This document shows, in pieces, positions 56,315 to 64,000 of a stretch of 64,000 bases of DNA. Below the pieces are notes generated by a model, which searched no databases, was not told the origin of the DNA, and saw only the letters and a list, made by a program, of their open reading frames with translations. The stretch's first letter is position 1. Each line of letters opens with the position of its first letter. Position numbers and translations under genes: made by a program. This DNA is from Asterias amurensis (Eukaryota; Echinodermata; Asteroidea; Forcipulatida; Asteriidae). Location: contig NC_092661.1 of assembly GCF_032118995.1 (NCBI RefSeq), forward strand, positions 17,335,506 to 17,399,505, in the 5' to 3' direction.

Positions 56315-56898
56315 TTAAAGTCACCTATCAATATAATTTTTTTTTCTTTCAAACATAAGAGTATATGCTTACGAACAATAAAACATTTTTTTAGTAATTG
56401 TTTGTCACGATTTATATGTTTAAAAAATATATAAAGTTGTTTGGGGGGCTGACTCCGCCTACCCCTTTTGTGACGTCAATCGAGGCAGACTTTGCCTGCA
56501 ATGCGTATAGTAAACACACGTGCAAAGTACATGTACGTCCAAGTCGTGAGTTGGTACATTTCAAAAAGTGTATTTCTGCATTCAGCAGCAATACACCTGG
56601 TCGGCATTTCCGAAAAAAAAAAAAAAAAATGTTTTGAAACGTACAAACTCACGACTTGGTCCGTACATGTACTTTGCAATTGTGTTTACTCTACGCATTA
56701 CAGGCAAAGTCTGCCTCGATTGACGTCACGAACAGCGCCCTCTCGGGTCGGGGTCTACTCTTAAATTTGTAAATAACATAAGAACTGATTTTTTAAAACC
56801 TTAGTTAACTGTTTATTCACATTCCACTAATCAAAACACATATATTCATAGTATCAAAAGCTTTATTTTGGAAAAATACCACTTCCAGGTGACTTTAA
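56315..56898. mobile_element. MITE family M6, THAP-bearing Kolobok-like derivative, copy 4
   Basis: TTAAAGTCACCTATCAATAT to ACTTCCAGGTGACTTTAA, TTAA-flanked, nearly identical to 33721-34300. On the minus strand at 56607-56572 it reads MPTRCIAAECRN, the THAP start with both first cysteines. Confidence 0.85.
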
Positions 56899-56904
56899 GT
56901 ATAT

Positions 56905-57155
56905 TAATCTTGGTTTTACCCGTCCACACCCATAATTTTTTTACCACTGTATACTCAGTACTTTCCCGAGTCCTGTGAAAAAGGCTTCACTACCGAGTTG
57001 CCCGGTAGCTAGAGGCAGTTCGAATCATATGCTTTTTATTGGCAGCGAGTACCGCAACGATGTTTAATTTGCATCGGGGATAACGATTTTTTGTTTACCC
57101 ATACACCGATGTGTGTTAGCACTGTATACTTAGTACTTTCCCGAGTCCTGTGAAA
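56905..57155 (-). mobile_element. SINE tails, duplicated, downstream of the fibrinogen-domain gene
   Basis: The segment TACTCAGTACTTTCCCGAGTCCTGTGAAAA occurs twice (57% of the region each side of about 57020), with TTTACCCATACACCGATG between. This is the inverted tail of the SINE at 32125. The second unit contains a minus-strand AATAAA (57040-57035) that could serve the neighbouring gene. Confidence 0.55.
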
Positions 57156-57163
57156 ATAAGTGG

Positions 57164-58159
57164 TTAATTTAGGACTTCCCGTATTTTCATGTCGCATTTT
57201 TTGAAGGAGTACGACCAGCCCCTATTGTAGTACCATTGTATCCCGTGTCCATATCCACCCTGGTCACCCCCATAGTAATATTTACCGTTCAGATGTGCCT
57301 TGAAACAGTTATCGAACCACCAGGCGCCTTCGTATATCGATGCACAGTCACCGGGGCTGGAATCGTTGTCAAGATCCCCAGTTGAAAATGGAACCCCATT
57401 TTGTGGGATCATTGAATCCCCTTCTGTACTATCAGCGCTGTATAAGCCAACCGAAAGGGTGTACTTATTTCCCCATACAGCAAACTCACCGTACGTTGCC
57501 CAGTAAGTTTTCCCTTCCCAGTCTTCCAAATCCACTCTGAGTTGCCATTGGCCCGCTCCGGTGAGGTCACGCAGGATATCATTCCCCAACCAGAACTCAT
57601 TTTGTAGATCACCAAACCCAGATTGGTAGTCGGCCCAGGAACGGTGAAAGTTACCAGAGCCGTCTTGTCTCCTCTGGATTACGATCCAGCCTCCTCCATC
57701 TGTCTTCATGTCACAGTAAACCTGCAACAATCTATCAGTCGGTGCATCAGGGTAAATGGTGTATACGCCATTGGTAAGATAGCCGGCTTTAGCAAACATC
57801 AGACATGTACTAAAGCTGGCATCAGTTGGAGTTGAGAGAGCAGGGGTCTCCAAATTCCCATCGTAGTAGACACTTCCTCGTAGACTAACAAAGTCAATGT
57901 TACTGTCAGCTCTATTTGCGTTATTCAATACGCAAATACGTTTATTTATGTGGTAATTGAAGGATGTACAATTGGAATTCATAGAGCAGTCTCGCCCACA
58001 GACTACATGAGAAGATACCGTCTTCCACTGAATTGCATTGTTGAGTAAAGCCCGGTTACTGGCTGGGTACAAGTCTGGTATGAACCATCTCTGTACACTC
58101 CCGCTGCATTGATGTAACAAGAAAGTCAGACAGAATGCTATCATGTCAACTTTCATCAT
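57164..58159 (-). CDS. Secreted PAN/apple plus fibrinogen C-terminal domain protein (FReP, ficolin-like)
   Basis: A single-exon frame. The start at 58159 (MMKVDMIAFCLTFLLHQCSG) gives a signal peptide and about 331 residues; the frame stays open upstream to an ATG at 58249 (361 residues), which would bury the signal. After the signal comes a cysteine-rich segment, HVVCGRDC, NSNCTSFNY and KRICVLNN, resembling a PAN/apple domain. A fibrinogen globe follows, with VYCDMKTDGGGWIVIQRRQD, FWLGNDIL, the calcium-site region DLDNDSSPGDCA, the GAWWFDNC motif, LNGKYYYGG, and the ending WSYSFKKCDMKIREVLN. In invertebrates such proteins act as soluble lectins or immune recognition factors; that role is inferred. 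Its cysteine set for the fibrinogen disulfides looks present. No intron is seen, unlike vertebrate ficolins. A PAN plus fibrinogen pairing without collagen repeats is the main peculiarity. Confidence 0.9.
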   Translation of the reverse strand: MMKVDMIAFCLTFLLHQCSGSVQRWFIPDLYPASNRALLNNAIQWKTVSSHVVCGRDCSMNSNCTSFNYHINKRICVLNNANRADSNIDFVSLRGSVYYDGNLETPALSTPTDASFSTCLMFAKAGYLTNGVYTIYPDAPTDRLLQVYCDMKTDGGGWIVIQRRQDGSGNFHRSWADYQSGFGDLQNEFWLGNDILRDLTGAGQWQLRVDLEDWEGKTYWATYGEFAVWGNKYTLSVGLYSADSTEGDSMIPQNGVPFSTGDLDNDSSPGDCASIYEGAWWFDNCFKAHLNGKYYYGGDQGGYGHGIQWYYNRGWSYSFKKCDMKIREVLN

Positions 58160-58338
58160 GGTGTCTACGATGCCAGTCGAAAGGTGAAGTAAATGAACCA
58201 TCGTTGAAGCTTCCAAGTGGGGTAAGCCTACCACCAGCCAGAACAACAAAGGGTAGAAATATTTCAGTTCGTAGATTCAACTTTTGACTGAGTAGTGCGC
58301 TATTACTGGACTCAAGCAATTTGACGGCGTCTAATGAA

Positions 58339-58562
58339 GCTATAGATAGCAAACTGTCCTCGAAGCGAAGCGAAGCGCAACCATGGGAAAAACAATTATG
58401 AGACAATTTACGCCTCTTCTAAAAACCTATAGCAACTAAATGGTAATGGAGCTATAGATAGCAAACTGTCCTCGAAGCGAAGCGAAGCGCAACCATGGGA
58501 AAAACGATTTTGAGACAATTTATGCCTCTTCTAAAAACCTATAGCAACTAAATGGTAACCGT
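58339..58562. repeat. 112-bp tandem duplication 5' of the FReP gene
   Basis: The unit starting GCTATAGATAGCAAACTGTC occurs at 58339 and 58451 with only a few differences and contains the short repeat GAAGCGAAGCGAAGCG. It probably lies in the promoter or 5' UTR of the minus-strand gene. Confidence 0.95.
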
Positions 58563-58767
58563 TGGCAACTGGTAAACTCTTACTTAAGTGGTATTGATCA
58601 TTTTTACGGCCGTCATGAAATATGCGCGATGTATAGCGCATGCTATTCATTGCCATAATTATTTTTTAAACAAATCAGTTTACACTTGAGGACATAGTTA
58701 ATTTTAGCTAAATTTCATTTTAGCTCCAGTACAAGGTTGCACCAAAATTGAAACGAGTTTTATCCGC

Positions 58768-59141
58768 TTAAAGCCATTATACACTTTCGGTCAAAAAATT
58801 TAAAAAAAATCACAAATTTACAAATAACTTACAGGGTTTACAGAAGGTAATGGTAAAAGACTTCTCTTGAAATAGTATTCCATGAAATGCTTTACTTTTT
58901 GAGAAAACATTAAAACAATATCATTTCTCGTTAGCGAGAATTACGGATTTTCTTTTAAACACAATGTCATGACACGGCGAAACGCGCGAAAACAAGAGTG
59001 GGTTTTCCCGTTATTTTCTCCCGACTCTGATGACCGATTGAGCCTAAATTTTCACAGGTTTGTTATTTTATATATAAGTTGTGATACACGAAGTGTGGGA
59101 CTTGGACAATACTGTTTACCGAAAGTGTCCAATGGCTTTAA
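58768..59141 (+). mobile_element. MITE family M2, full copy
   Basis: TTAAAGCCATTATACACTTT to GTCCAATGGCTTTAA. Its terminal TTAA is also the start of the next M1 copy. Confidence 0.9.
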
Positions 59142-59524
59142 AAGCACTGGAAACGTTTGGTACCAAGTCAAAGACCAGTATTCTCACTTGGTGTATCCCG
59201 TCATATGAATGAAATAACAAACTTGTAAAAACTTGGACAAAATTGGTCATCGAAGTTGCAAGAAAAAAATACCGAAAACACTCTTTTTGCCCCAAATAAT
59301 GTATGCTTTCAGATGCAAAATAAAAGGCTTTATTTGATGTCTTTTATTATTTGATTATTTTATTATTTGAGTTAGAAATTACCTCTTTCTCAAAAACTTT
59401 TTTTCAGAGAGAGTCGTTTTCACAATGTTTTATACTATCAACAGCTCTCCATTGCTCGTTACCAAGTAAAGTTTTATGCTAATAATTATTTTGAGTTGTT
59501 ACAAATAGTGTCCAGTGCCTTTAA
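59138..59524 (-). mobile_element. MITE family M1, full copy, sharing TTAA with M2
   Basis: TTAAAAGCACTGGAAACGTT to GTGTCCAGTGCCTTTAA. Confidence 0.85.
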
Positions 59525-59639
59525 TGATTGATAACCTTGTCCACTTTACATCTTAATGTACAGTGCGACACTGTGTAACTCTCATATGTAAAAGAATGAA
59601 AAACAGCACCCTTTATACATTTCGAGTTGTCCTTCATAA

Positions 59640-59830
59640 TTATGACTCTAAAAAAAGAGTGGTGTTATTTCACTCTTTTCGAGGGTTTCCACTTCAGGAC
59701 AGAGTGAAAAATCACTCAAAAAAGATGCAAACTTCAATTTAAAAAAGTGGAAGACTCGGAATAGCGATCTCCCTCATGTGGCTCTTCAAAGAGTGCTTTT
59801 TCACTCCTTTGCATTTAGAGAGTATATGGA
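59640..59830. repeat. Imperfect inverted repeat rich in AGAGTGAAAAA
   Basis: Motifs AAAGAGTG and CACTCTTT alternate at 59650-59690, 59700-59730 and 59785-59820. It resembles a decayed MITE; no second copy was noticed. Confidence 0.4.
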
Positions 59831-60041
59831 TATTGACGCCAATATAAATTTACATATCTTCAACAACAATAACACCCCCCCCCCCTCTGTTTTTTGTTTA
59901 GGTATTTTTTTAGCAACGTGTTCCGGCAGCCAATAATTTGACCCGTGCGAAGGCTGGTGCTGTATTCGGAGGATATCTTAAACTCTGCAAGAAGTTCGTA
60001 ATTATCATTCCTGGTGTGGTTGCACGGGCGCTGTTCACACA

Positions 60042-60194
60042 GGGTGCGTTCGTTTAGCTTCCCTGGGTCGACCCCGGTGTGTGGCAGTTTATTTTTCCAG
60101 GACGAACGTGGGTTATTATCTGCACACGTTCGTCGTGGGAAAAAAAACCGCCACACACCGGGGTCGACCCTGGGAAGCTAAACGAACGCACCCA
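60042..60194. mobile_element. Palindromic MITE, GGGTGCGTTCGTTTAGC ends
   Basis: GGTGCGTTCGTTTAGCTTCC pairs with GGAAGCTAAACGAACGCACC. Inner arms GGTCGACCCCGGTGTGTGGC and the hairpin GACGAACGTGGG/ACACGTTCGTC. It is related to 36879-37131. Confidence 0.85.
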
Positions 60195-60427
60195 TTGGTA
60201 AACAATAGTCCTATATAGGGCTAAGGGTAAACATATACAAATATTGGGTTTATTATGACTGGGCGCTGGGTGGCAGCAGACTCTGTTTCGTGTAAACCAG
60301 AAATGTTCTCCGAAAAGTGCACGTGCTGAGAACTGCGTAAACATACTACAAGTTGTCGTTTCGGCTATCCCACATTTTGTGTCACTGTTTTCTACCGAGC
60401 TTAATAATAATTTTATTCAACAATGAT

Positions 60428-60680
60428 CTTAAAAGCAGTGGACACTCAAAATAATTATAAGCATAAAACCTTACAATGTAACGAGTAATGGGGAGTGGTT
60501 GATAGTATAAAAACATTGTGAGAAACGGCTCCCTCTGAAGTAACGTATAGTTTTCGAGAGAGAAGTAATTTTCCACGAGTTTGATTTCGAGACCTCAGGT
60601 TTAGAATTTGAGGTCACGAAATCAAGCATCTGAGAGCACATAACTTCGTGTAACAAGGGTGTTTTCTTTCGTAATTGTAT
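60428..60680 (+). mobile_element. MITE family M1, truncated
   Basis: TTAAAAGCAGTGGACACTCA through GTGTAACAAGGGTGTTTTC; the distal third is missing. Confidence 0.8.
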
Positions 60681-61138
60681 AAGTCAGGAGGAAAAAAAAA
60701 TGACGAAAAGACATGCACATTTTCAGTAGCATGTCAACAACATGTCCTTCATTTTGGTTGTAAACAACCTGGGATCTGTTTGACTTTTTTTAACGCTTTC
60801 AGATACAGTTTTCTAAATTCCGCTTAATTTCAGAGGGAAATTATGTTATAGAAAACAAAGTCCTATATTTATTAGGGCAGATAATGACAATAATGGATTT
60901 GATTTTTGACATAATGGACTTGCACAAAAGAGCTAATTAGTACTGACAGTAGTGTCTTTCATAAACAGGATATTGACCAAGAATTATTGGGTCATACAGA
61001 ATGTAGCCTCGCTGGTGAGGACCGTCGCGCAGTAGTGATGATCCATACCTCTCATAAAAATCAATCTCCACTGGGAACGACGTTTGAGAGAACTTGGCCG
61101 AGTATTCATCGAGCTGCTTAACGGCCGATTTTGTGATA
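60681..61138. other. Intergenic, no gene recognised
   Basis: Some similarity to 41490-41780 (AGGAGAAAATAG, TTTTCAGCATGA, TTGTCCTT.A.TTTGG), suggesting an old dispersed repeat; otherwise unassigned. Confidence 0.35.
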
Positions 61139-61147
61139 ACTGCTCAC

Positions 61148-62253
61148 GAAACAGGTCAACTCGTACCCAAGTCAACTCGTACCCAAGTCAACTCGTACCC
61201 AAAATATTGTACCCAAGTCAACTCGTACCAAAGTCAACTCGTACCTAGGTCAACTCGTACCCAAGTCAACTCGTACCCAAGTCAACTCGTACCGTACAAC
61301 GTACGTTGTATGCCGAAACGGAGAATTTCCGTGCGGCGTGATTTTGTAAGCGATAGGAAATAAAAATGATGTTCTACCATCATATGGAGCTCACTTTTAT
61401 TAATAATAATCTCACGAATTTCGTTTTTAATAATGTTTGTTCATCTCATTTCTGCCTTTTTCCGCTAGGATATTCATTCAGATCCATTGTGGTTTCTTTT
61501 AAATTCCCGTGTTGAAGGGTCGCCGTGAAAGGCGTTGAGCAGACTATCAGATGCACACTAGTTCTTCGTATCAAGGAGGTATAAATATTTCGACCTCCAT
61601 GTTCATATGAGACCAATTATTTTCAATGAAAAGATATACTATGTATAAAACGCAACCCTTCATGTTTACCTTGGTGTTTTTCCTGTTAAAGTGTTCCCAA
61701 AAGAAAATTTCATGGTAAGAATTCATTCAATTCATTCATTTGCGTTATGTTCTGATTATCGTTTTCCGATTCAAACAAGTACATTTTAACAAATATACTG
61801 TTCCACTTTTTCCAACCAAAACACTTTGCGTAAATTCTTATTATCTTTTTCCGAATAAAAAAACCCCAAAAATTCATTCTAACAAGCCTATATTAAAAAA
61901 AAAGTTCTCTGATTAATTTTCCCCACCGATAGGGCCTAAGTAAAAAAAAAACTGCAACATGAAAAAAAACAAGAAAACAAAATCATTGCAACAATGAATA
62001 GCTAAATGTGTGATTAACAATATAAATAAATAAATTAAACTACAATATTTATCAGGATGAGTAAACAAAAATTGTAAACATTTATTTGGGTGCGAGTTGA
62101 CTTGGGTACGAGTTGACTCAGGTACGAGTTGACTCGGGTACAAGTTGACTTAGGTACGAGTTGACTTGGGTACGAGTTGACTTGGGTACGAGTTGACTTG
62201 GGTACGAGTTGACTAGGGTACGAGTTGACTTGGGTACGAGATGACCCGAATTC
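61148..62253. mobile_element. Foldback (Mutator-like?) element with 16-bp arrays as terminal repeats
   Basis: The left arm (61155-61293) is about nine units with core GTCAACTCGTACCCAA. The right arm (62086-62246) is about ten units of the inverted motif TTGGGTACGAGTTGAC. Tips align as GAA-ACA-GGTCAACTCG and GAA-TTCG-GGTCATCTCG. ACTGCTCAC is repeated directly outside both tips (61139-61147, 62254-62262), a 9-bp target-site duplication. The 0.8-kb interior is AT-rich and non-coding. The 9-bp duplication and long arms suggest a non-autonomous Mutator-like or foldback transposon. Confidence 0.8.
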
Positions 62254-62262
62254 ACTGCTCAC

Positions 62263-62655
62263 AGTAAGCACACAAAAATGTGTTTACTATAAATCCTTAA
62301 TTCTCGTAGTCGAGAATTGATAATTGTTTTAATAATTCCTTGACTCGTATACCGATGATGTGTTTTAATTAAATTTGCTAACTTGCCAATTCCAACAGAG
62401 GGCGCCCTTTTACAGGGACCAACCCTGACCAACACTGACTCGCTGACAAGTTCACCCAAATTTTGGCAACTTTATAAATATAAAACCCCCAAAATAATAA
62501 TACTAGAAGATAGTTCCGATATTCGTAAAGTATTTGAGAAAGAAAGAAAATTAAAGTCATATTATTTTGTTATTGACAAGTTATTACTTTTGCCGGAGTA
62601 AATTGCTAATTAATTTATATTTTCGGTAGTGTAATTATTATCCCTTTAGCTTCCG
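62263..62655. other. Intergenic, no gene recognised
   Basis: A short hairpin TTAATTCTCG/CGAGAATTGA lies near 62290-62310, like the centre of M2. The rest is AT-rich. Confidence 0.4.
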
Positions 62656-62745
62656 TGATTGGTTAAAAACCTACAACGTCATCTGACGTTGTTGACAGTT
62701 ACAATCGCCACCATTTTATAAAATGGCTGCGCCCATGAGCCAACT
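62656..62745 (+). promoter_or_regulatory. Candidate promoter with CCAAT, CRE-like and YY1/TATA-like palindromes
   Basis: An inverted CCAAT box (GATTGG, about 62657-62662), a palindrome CAACGTCATCTGACGTTG (62674-62691) resembling paired CRE half-sites, then CCATTTTATAAAATGG (62711-62726) containing TATAAA and followed by CTGCG. AAAATGGCTGCG is a YY1-like start-site motif. Their spacing suits a TATA/YY1 core promoter driving the exon at 62980. Confidence 0.5.
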
Positions 62746-62979
62746 AAACAACAACGATTTTTGCGTCCTGTTTCAACCATTCTCCTTGATAAAGTGTATG
62801 GTCATGTGGAAATCCTCTTAAGCTTGGAAGGAAAAGACGGTCAGTGACTGGACGAATAATTAATAACCATCATTGAATTTGTTGTGAACTTCGTTTCACG
62901 GTCACGGTGGTGTAATTTTTGTAACGTGTCAGTTGTTGTTGTGAGCTTTATTTTTTGTTTTATATTAAATTATAATATA

Positions 62980-63067
62980 ATGTCATGGAATTCTGTTGTA
63001 ACTCCACTGTCGATGTCAGAGCAGGATCATCAGCAACAATCATCATGTCAACAAACCAATATTCCAG
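62980..63067 (+). CDS. First coding exon of an unidentified gene running off the window
   Basis: ATG at 62980 opens MSWNSVVTPLSMSEQDHQQQ and the frame continues to a CCAG|GTACAG splice donor at 63068. The peptide is Gln/Ser-rich and has no recognisable domain. The promoter-like cluster about 250 bp upstream and the donor support a real gene start. No further exon was found before 64000. An upstream in-frame ATG at 62884 would add a hydrophobic leader and is less favoured. The product is unknown. Confidence 0.45.
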
Positions 63068-63216
63068 GTACAGTACTCGTTTTTTGCAGTAAAATTATCC
63101 TAAAATTAAAAGTACTTAGTATGGTCATGGAGCAATAAACTAGATAGTAGTGTAGTGTAGTCTGAGAGAAAAGGCATACGATTACGAGGAAAGATTGAGG
63201 GAACTTGGGGATAACT

Positions 63217-63332
63217 TTCCGTATGGCGCCACCACTTTTTCACTCATTTTTACAAAAAGGGATATGTCAATCAGGTAAATTAGATACTATATTATTTTAT
63301 TTCGAATGAAAAAGTGGTGGCGCCATACGGAA
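63217..63332. mobile_element. MITE, TTCCGTATGGCGCCACCAC arms
   Basis: TTCCGTATGGCGCCACCACT and AGTGGTGGCGCCATACGGAA form a perfect ~27-bp inverted repeat (extended by TTTTTCA) around a 60-bp AT-rich loop. Confidence 0.85.
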
Positions 63333-63618
63333 ACTTTTCCGAACTTGGGGTGCATTTTGGCGACTGTAACCAATAATTGTTTCTGACGTCGCAACTCGGT
63401 TATCGTTCAGTCTTAACAGCAGAACCAACGACCAACAACCGAAACAGTTTTTGGTTGGGGTCGCCAAAACGCACTCCTGTTTTTATTACGAATGCTGTTT
63501 TTTAGTATTTGTTTTCATTCAAGGGCACAATTAATAATAATATATTACTCTGTGCATTTATGTAAATATTATACCACCACAAAAAACACAAATCACAATA
63601 AATACCCACGATCATCAC

Positions 63619-63707
63619 TTACTCCTAGAACTATGCCGTTTCGTTTCGCTATCGTCTCGTTTACGGGAGAAGATAGTGAAACGAAACCGCAAAGTTCTAG
63701 GAGTAAT
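63619..63707. mobile_element. Palindromic MITE, TTACTCCTAGAACT ends
   Basis: TTACTCCTAGAACT pairs with AGTTCTAGGAGTAA; inner arms GTTTCG and CTATCGTCTC. A half copy sits at the CHMP2B exon 1 donor (21659-21735). Confidence 0.85.
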
Positions 63708-63780
63708 CATCACTATTTAGGAGTAATCATCATCTATAAATTATGTCACCCACCCTTCAACCAATAAGGACTGCTACTAA

Positions 63781-63912
63781 TTTCCCTTTGTTCCAAGAAC
63801 ACTCGTTGAATGGAACCGCCTACCAGTATGTATAAGAGAAGCTCCTTCAATAGACTCATTCAAGACTATGCTAGATAAAAATCCAAATGACCACTTTCTG
63901 AAGGGGAGCTGA
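63781..63912 (+). mobile_element. LINE ORF2 C-terminal fragment
   Basis: The frame reads FPFVPRTLVEWNRLPVCIRE and APSIDSFKTMLDK, then stops at TGA. RT...WN.LP...APS.DSFK is the conserved tail downstream of the reverse transcriptase in CR1/Jockey/RTE-type LINEs. A TAA directly precedes it, so only the last ~43 codons remain. Confidence 0.75.
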
Positions 63913-64000
63913 CCTGAACTTTTGTCCACTTGCAACACCACACCTGCAACTTATAATGTATATCCTGTGAGGAGTTTGTTGCAGTATTCGACAGATACAG

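Noticed and set aside
58160-58249. Upstream ATG for the FReP gene
   Set aside because: It would place 30 residues before a good signal peptide; the internal Met pair at 58159 fits a secreted protein better.
61155-62246. CRISPR-like array
   Set aside because: The 16-bp units are contiguous without spacers, sit in inverted arms of one element with a 9-bp target duplication, and the DNA is animal.

Overview
This window is nuclear DNA of a marine deuterostome invertebrate, most likely an echinoderm and plausibly a sea star. That is inferred from multi-exon genes with GT-AG introns, a CHMP2B gene, single-exon rhodopsin-class receptor and fibrinogen-related genes, tRNA-derived SINEs, and dense short DNA transposons. 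No prokaryotic, organellar or rRNA sequence was seen.

Layout: 1-7794 is non-genic. It holds a Helitron-like element that appears to enclose a 4.2-kb array of a 30-bp repeat. 8350-18081 (+) is an 11-exon gene for a 552-residue Rab-like GTPase with an N-terminal acylation signal, an altered G3 motif, a large G4-G5 insert and an unrecognised C-terminal domain. About 3.5 kb downstream on the same strand, 21626-31063 is an 8-exon ESCRT-III CHMP2B gene (210 residues), followed by a 20-bp minisatellite. 33-41 kb is transposon-rich intergenic DNA. 42272-43303 (-) is a single-exon GPCR with opsin-like features but no retinal-binding lysine. 44-52 kb is nested DNA transposons, including THAP-bearing, TTAA-flanked elements. 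52168-54614 (+) holds three decayed exons of an SLC5 (SGLT-type) cotransporter. 57164-58159 (-) is a single-exon secreted PAN plus fibrinogen-domain protein. 61148-62253 is a foldback element with 16-bp arrays for arms and a 9-bp target duplication. A CCAAT/CRE/YY1-like promoter and a first coding exon near 62.6-63.1 kb start a gene that leaves the window.

The genes do not form one pathway. The GTPase and CHMP2B are adjacent and both plausibly act at membranes, but nothing shows that they are functionally linked. Most of the other sequence is MITEs. One family of about 380 bp (called M1 here) has about 25 copies or fragments. Five more families (M2-M6) share TTAAAG-type ends and TTAA flanks, which with the THAP remnant in M6 points to a Kolobok-like source. 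All coordinates were read by eye; exon joins follow reading frame and splice motifs and are not backed by transcripts.
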